From the NCBI GenBank assembly GCA_021414185.1, contig JAIOOZ010000418.1:1-18287 (forward strand): a DNA stretch of 18,287 bases, read 5' to 3'. The DNA is from Betaproteobacteria bacterium. GTDB taxonomy: Bacteria; Pseudomonadota; Gammaproteobacteria; Burkholderiales; SG8-41. The position numbers were made by a program, and so were the translations under genes. The notes under the pieces were generated by a model. It saw only the letters and a program-made list of their open reading frames with translations. It did not search any database and was not told the DNA's origin. Shown here in pieces: positions 14,883-18,287 of the stretch (position 1 is its first letter; each line of letters starts with the position of its first letter).

Positions 14883-17171
14883 TCATTTGGTCGTAAACGT
14901 GAACGCGCCGTCCCAGCCCTTGCCCGGCGGGTTCGCGCGCAAATAGGTGATCCGCTCCACGAAGGTGTGGCTGTAGAGCGGATTACCGGGAACCTGTTTC
15001 TGCAAATTAAACAGCTGCAACTCCGCCTGGTCCCAGTCCTGCGCCCGATACAGCCGCAAAAACTGGGTGTAAAGCTTGATTTCCTCGAGCTTCGCCTTGT
15101 CGACCTGGCCCTGCATGCCGAACGGCTCAAAGATCGCCACCGCTTCGTCCTTGCCTTTCACGCGCACGCGATCGAGCTCGCGAAAGACGACATCCGGCAC
15201 CGCGTCCTTGGTCCCTTCGCCGACTATGATATCAGCGCCATACTCCTTTGTGATGCCTTCGAGCCGGGACGCGAGATTTACCGCGTCCCCCATCACAGTA
15301 TAGGCTGTCCGCAGCTTCGATCCCATGTTGCCGACGCTCATGCGGCCGGTGTTGAGGCCGACGCCGATGCGGATTTCGGGCCAGCCGCGCGCCTGGAATT
15401 CAGGCTTCAGTTTCTTCAGTATCTGGTGCATCTCGAGACCGGCCATGATGCCATTCCTGGCATGCGCCGGATCGGCGAGCGGCGCGCCCCAGAACGCCAT
15501 GATGCAGTCACCCATGAATTTATCAACGGTGCCGCGGTGCTTGTAAATGACTTCCGTCAGCGGCGTCAGAAACTCGTTCATCAGCTGTGACAGCTGTTTC
15601 GGGTCCAGCCCTTCGGAGATGGTGGTAAAACCGCGCACGTCGGTGAAGAGAACGGTCATCTCGCGCGATTCGCCCTCCATCGAGAAGCTCTCGGGATTGC
15701 GCGCCATTTCATCGACCAGTTCCGGCGGCACGTACTGGCCAAAGAGTCCCGTGATCTGCCGTTTGCCGCGCGTTTCGACGAAGTAGCCGTAAGTCATGTT
15801 GAGCGCAAACAGCAGCGAAATCAGCATCAGCCCCGACGCCAGCGGCAGCACCAGGTTGCCGACGTGAAACACCAGCAGATTCGTGAACAACACGGTCATC
15901 AACACCGCCAGCGTCACGAGCAGCGATTTCAACGGATTCAGCAGCGGCAGCAGCAGCGCCATCGCCAGGCCGGCGACCAGCAGCGACAAAAACTCGGCGC
16001 CGATAACATAGGGCGGCTTTTGCTTGATGTTGCGGTCGATCATGCCCGAGATCAAATTGGCGTGAACCTCGACCCCCGGATATACCGCTTCCACCGGCGT
16101 CGCACGCAAGTCCAGCAAGCCCGGCGCCGTCGTCCCAACCAGCACGATCTTGCTCTTCAGGTCGTCCACCGCGACGCGCTCGTTCAGGACGTCCACGGCC
16201 GACACGTATTGGAAGCTTTTCTGCTTGCCGCGGTAGGGAATCAATGTCGTTACCGCTTCGTCCACCGGCACCTTGATCTTGCCGACTTCCAGCCACTCCA
16301 GCCCGGAGTAGTTCTTGCTGAGGATAAGCGCCTTGTCGCTGGGATATCCGGGGACAACATTCGGCATGCCGATCAGCATGCGCACCATGGCAAGCGAAAG
16401 CGGCTCGTAATAGGCCCCTTTGTACTCCGCCAACATGGGCACTCGCCGCAGAATTCCGTCCGCATCGGGTTCGATACTGAAGTGGCCCGCGCTGGCTGCG
16501 GCCTTTTGAAATTCAGGCAGGTTTGCCGTGTGGCCATCGAATTTGAAAAAACCGATGTTTTTCCCGGTGAAGGTGCCTGAAGGCAGCACCGGTTGCGGTA
16601 ATTGGCCTATGACTGTAGCGGGCGCGCCGCCACTTTCCGCCGACCCGTAGTTGAAGGTGTAGCCGAGCACAATGGCGCGGTTACGCATGTGATTTGCAAA
16701 GATTTCGTCGTAATCGAGCTGTGGCTGGAGCTGCTTGAGCGTCGACTGAAAGCCCGCGACGTCCTTCATTTCCTTTTGCGCCAGTTGCTGCAGCACTTTG
16801 AGGCCCGAACTCTCGTCACGCTCCGCGAAGACGACGTCGAAACCGACAATGGCGATTTGGTAGTGGTCGAACAACTTGTCGAGAAGCAGCGCCATGCGAT
16901 CGCGCGGCCACGGCCAGCGTCCCTCGCCGCCTTTGTCCTTCTCGGCCAGGCTTTTTTCGTCGATGTCGAGAATGACGATGCGCGGATCGACGGTGCGCGG
17001 CATGGTCAGCGCCAGCCGCGTGTCATAAACAATTGCCTCGAGTCGATTTACCAGCGGCAGCTCGAAAGTCCAGCTGCCGAATCCCCATTTTGCGGCGTGG
17101 CCCAGAAATGCCAGCAGCAGGGCGAGGCCCAGGCCAATGCGAACGATATTTTTTTTCAACCCGCCTCCCAT
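14883..17171 (-). CDS. CHASE2-domain membrane adenylate cyclase (class III)
   Basis: A 762-residue protein. A membrane helix near 8-26 leads into an extracytoplasmic CHASE2 sensor (about 40-385). Three closely spaced membrane helices (about 390-465) follow, then a class III cyclase domain (about 500-685) and a helical tail. VLFTDVRGF holds metal-binding D511, VDKFMGDC holds K551 and D555, and YTVMGDAVNLASRLEG holds D629, N632 and R636. The lysine/aspartate pair at the purine-binding positions indicates ATP as substrate, giving cAMP. It is first of the four-gene leftward set. The ATG at 17171 lacks an upstream ribosome-binding site. GGGAGG lies just inside, four bases before TTG 17159, so the true start may be that TTG (758 residues, MKKNIVRIG). 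Confidence 0.92.
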   Translation of the reverse strand: MGGGLKKNIVRIGLGLALLLAFLGHAAKWGFGSWTFELPLVNRLEAIVYDTRLALTMPRTVDPRIVILDIDEKSLAEKDKGGEGRWPWPRDRMALLLDKLFDHYQIAIVGFDVVFAERDESSGLKVLQQLAQKEMKDVAGFQSTLKQLQPQLDYDEIFANHMRNRAIVLGYTFNYGSAESGGAPATVIGQLPQPVLPSGTFTGKNIGFFKFDGHTANLPEFQKAAASAGHFSIEPDADGILRRVPMLAEYKGAYYEPLSLAMVRMLIGMPNVVPGYPSDKALILSKNYSGLEWLEVGKIKVPVDEAVTTLIPYRGKQKSFQYVSAVDVLNERVAVDDLKSKIVLVGTTAPGLLDLRATPVEAVYPGVEVHANLISGMIDRNIKQKPPYVIGAEFLSLLVAGLAMALLLPLLNPLKSLLVTLAVLMTVLFTNLLVFHVGNLVLPLASGLMLISLLFALNMTYGYFVETRGKRQITGLFGQYVPPELVDEMARNPESFSMEGESREMTVLFTDVRGFTTISEGLDPKQLSQLMNEFLTPLTEVIYKHRGTVDKFMGDCIMAFWGAPLADPAHARNGIMAGLEMHQILKKLKPEFQARGWPEIRIGVGLNTGRMSVGNMGSKLRTAYTVMGDAVNLASRLEGITKEYGADIIVGEGTKDAVPDVVFRELDRVRVKGKDEAVAIFEPFGMQGQVDKAKLEEIKLYTQFLRLYRAQDWDQAELQLFNLQKQVPGNPLYSHTFVERITYLRANPPGKGWDGAFTFTTK

Positions 17172-17368
17172 GCGGCCGTCGGTATGGGGAAGTGTGCGCC
17201 GCTACCGCTCCCCAATGCAGTAAAACTTATGTCCGTTGCGCTGGCAGCAGACGCCCCGCGCGCTGCGTGTATTTGTCGTGGCGCCCCAGCGGCGAGGTTG
17301 CCGAATGACGCCAGCGATCGGCTCATGGGTCGGGTGCTGAAATGTCGTGGGTGGAGAAACGGCCCGCT

Positions 17369-17395
17369 GGCTGCGCCCGAACGGGCGCCGCAGCC
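17369..17395 (-). terminator. Hairpin after the FHA gene (possible terminator)
   Basis: On the minus strand GGCTGCG...CGCAGCC forms a seven-base outer stem with CCCG-TT-CGGG inside, starting at the last base of the FHA stop codon. Only a short TTT follows, eight bases later, so this may be a weak or Rho-aided terminator. It separates the PP2C/FHA pair from the cyclase set, whose promoter should lie in the remaining 197 bases (17172-17368); I see no convincing -35/-10 pair there. Confidence 0.45.
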
Positions 17396-18144
17396 TAGCC
17401 GTTCTTGAAAAAGAACTCCATTTTTACCCCCGCCAACTCGATAACGTCATGGTCGTTGAGCTGGTGCGCCTGCGCATCGAGCGCCTTGCCGTTAATGACC
17501 GGAAAGCTGGCGCCTTCGACGTGCGTGATGAAGTAGCCGTGCGGCCGGCGCGTAATCACCGCCACCTGCACTCCGGGCTTGCCCAGCGTCGTCAGGTTCT
17601 TGATCAGTTCGAGTTCCTTGCCCGCCGATGGGCCGGTCAGGATCTGGATCGCCGCGAGTTTTTCGGGCTGCTTGACCGCCGCCGCCGCGGGGCTTGCAGG
17701 CAAGGGCTGGCTTTGAGTAGTCGTTTGCGTGGCTGTGGGACTGACCTGGGTATCGCCAAAACCGCCGCCGCCCGGACCCGGCGGATTCATTTTGCCTATC
17801 GGCGCGCGGAGCACCATGGTTTTCTCGAAGTCGGCGACCGAAGCTGCGCCGGTTGGCGCTTCACTGACAAACTTCAGCTTGTACTTGCCGATTTCGATGA
17901 CATCGTTGGTTTGCAGGATGTGCTTCTTGACCGGATTACCGTTGACCAGGGTGCCGTTGGTGCTGCCCAGATCCTCGAGAAACGAATCATTAAGGATGGT
18001 CACTATCAATGCGTGCTCGCCGCTGACGGCCAGATTGTCGATCTGGATGTCGTTGTGCGCTTTGCGGCCGATAGTGAAGCGCTCTTTATCGAGCGGAACG
18101 TCCCGAATCACCGCGTTATCCAAACTCATGATCAACTTCGCCAT
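17395..18144 (-). CDS. FHA-domain protein with two FHA-like domains
   Basis: A 249-residue cytoplasmic protein. The N-terminal FHA domain (about 3-95) has the phosphothreonine-binding landmarks G26-R27 (FTIGRKAHND), S41-G-E-H44 and STNGTLVNG (61-69). A Pro/Gly/Thr/Gln-rich linker follows (about 115-160). A second, divergent FHA-like fold (about 163-247) keeps LGKPG, RRPHGYFITHVEG and VINGKAL but lacks the SxxH pair. EKTMVLRAP at 107-115 resembles a kinase phosphorylation site, as found near FHA domains that bind their own phosphothreonine; this is inference. It starts 21 bases after the PP2C gene, with AGGGA nine bases before the ATG, so a phosphatase and a phosphothreonine reader are expressed together. 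The matching kinase is not in the window. Confidence 0.88.
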   Translation of the reverse strand: MAKLIMSLDNAVIRDVPLDKERFTIGRKAHNDIQIDNLAVSGEHALIVTILNDSFLEDLGSTNGTLVNGNPVKKHILQTNDVIEIGKYKLKFVSEAPTGAASVADFEKTMVLRAPIGKMNPPGPGGGGFGDTQVSPTATQTTTQSQPLPASPAAAAVKQPEKLAAIQILTGPSAGKELELIKNLTTLGKPGVQVAVITRRPHGYFITHVEGASFPVINGKALDAQAHQLNDHDVIELAGVKMEFFFKNG

Positions 18145-18165
18145 GGCAGTATCCCTGTAACCTTA

Positions 18166-18287
18166 TTATCTAAACCACGCCTTGAATTTGGCAAACCATC
18201 CCGTGGGCACTCCAAAATCCTCAATCACCCGCACCAGGATTACCGATATATTGTCGCGCCCGCCGCTGTCATTGGCGAGTTGCACCA
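18166..18287 (-). CDS. PP2C-type serine/threonine protein phosphatase (partial, C-terminal end only)
   Basis: Only the last 40 codons are present; the gene continues beyond the right edge. The frame reads VQLANDSGGRDNISVILVRV and then a basic, aromatic tail ending KAWFR followed by TAA. GRDNISVILV is the final conserved block of PP2C/Stp1-type metal-dependent phosphatases, where the aspartate binds the metal and the asparagine follows. Such enzymes remove phosphate from serine or threonine residues phosphorylated by bacterial eukaryote-like kinases. It lies 21 bases upstream of the FHA gene, supporting one operon. The identification rests on a short but characteristic motif. Confidence 0.82.
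   Translation of the reverse strand, partial: VQLANDSGGRDNISVILVRVIEDFGVPTGWFAKFKAWFR

Noticed and set aside
17172..17368. Possible promoter or Crp-type operator upstream of the cyclase gene
   Set aside because: I looked for -35/-10 pairs and for TGTGA-N6-TCACA on the minus strand and found no convincing match, although a promoter is expected here.

Overview
This is a GC-rich bacterial window with tightly packed, mostly leftward (minus-strand) genes. The protein types (CHASE2 adenylate cyclase, GAF/GspE ATPase, TPR-glycosyltransferases, FkbM and TylF methyltransferases, PP2C/FHA signalling) suggest a proteobacterium, most likely a betaproteobacterium. That placement is inference from gene content and style; no rRNA or other phylogenetic marker is present.

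Left half (1-9828): a glycan-assembly and decoration cluster. A leftward run starts near 6587. It holds a TPR-glycosyltransferase, a small GT8-like glycosyltransferase, a second TPR-glycosyltransferase split by an in-frame TAA, a third TPR-glycosyltransferase, and a FkbM methyltransferase that runs off the left edge. Diverging from it at about 6650 is a rightward set: FkbM methyltransferase, a 2-oxoglutarate/Fe(II)-type oxygenase overlapping it, and a 104-residue unknown protein. A TylF-family methyltransferase converges on this set. The roughly 250 bases between the convergent genes are a degenerate tandem repeat of period about 107-113 bases carrying hairpins. The usual role of such gene sets is building and methylating a surface glycan or a glycosylated surface protein; the acceptor cannot be told from this window.

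Right half (9976-18287): a signalling block, all leftward. First come the end of a PP2C-type protein phosphatase and a two-FHA-domain protein, followed by a hairpin that may terminate transcription. Then comes a compact four-gene set: CHASE2 membrane adenylate cyclase, class II cyclic-nucleotide phosphodiesterase (metallo-beta-lactamase fold), a GspE/PilB-type secretion ATPase with an N-terminal GAF domain, and a GAF/HD-GYP protein. Three of its junctions are 10, 35-71 and 10 bases long. The layout suggests that cAMP is made and destroyed by neighbours, that two GAF domains with an NKFDE-like motif may sense it, and that the outputs are an assembly ATPase and a c-di-GMP-type phosphodiesterase. 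This wiring is inference.

The most notable anomalies are the in-frame stop that separates the TPR and catalytic halves of one glycosyltransferase, a disrupted conserved motif in its paralogue, the hairpin-bearing tandem repeat, and the cyclase-phosphodiesterase-GAF module.
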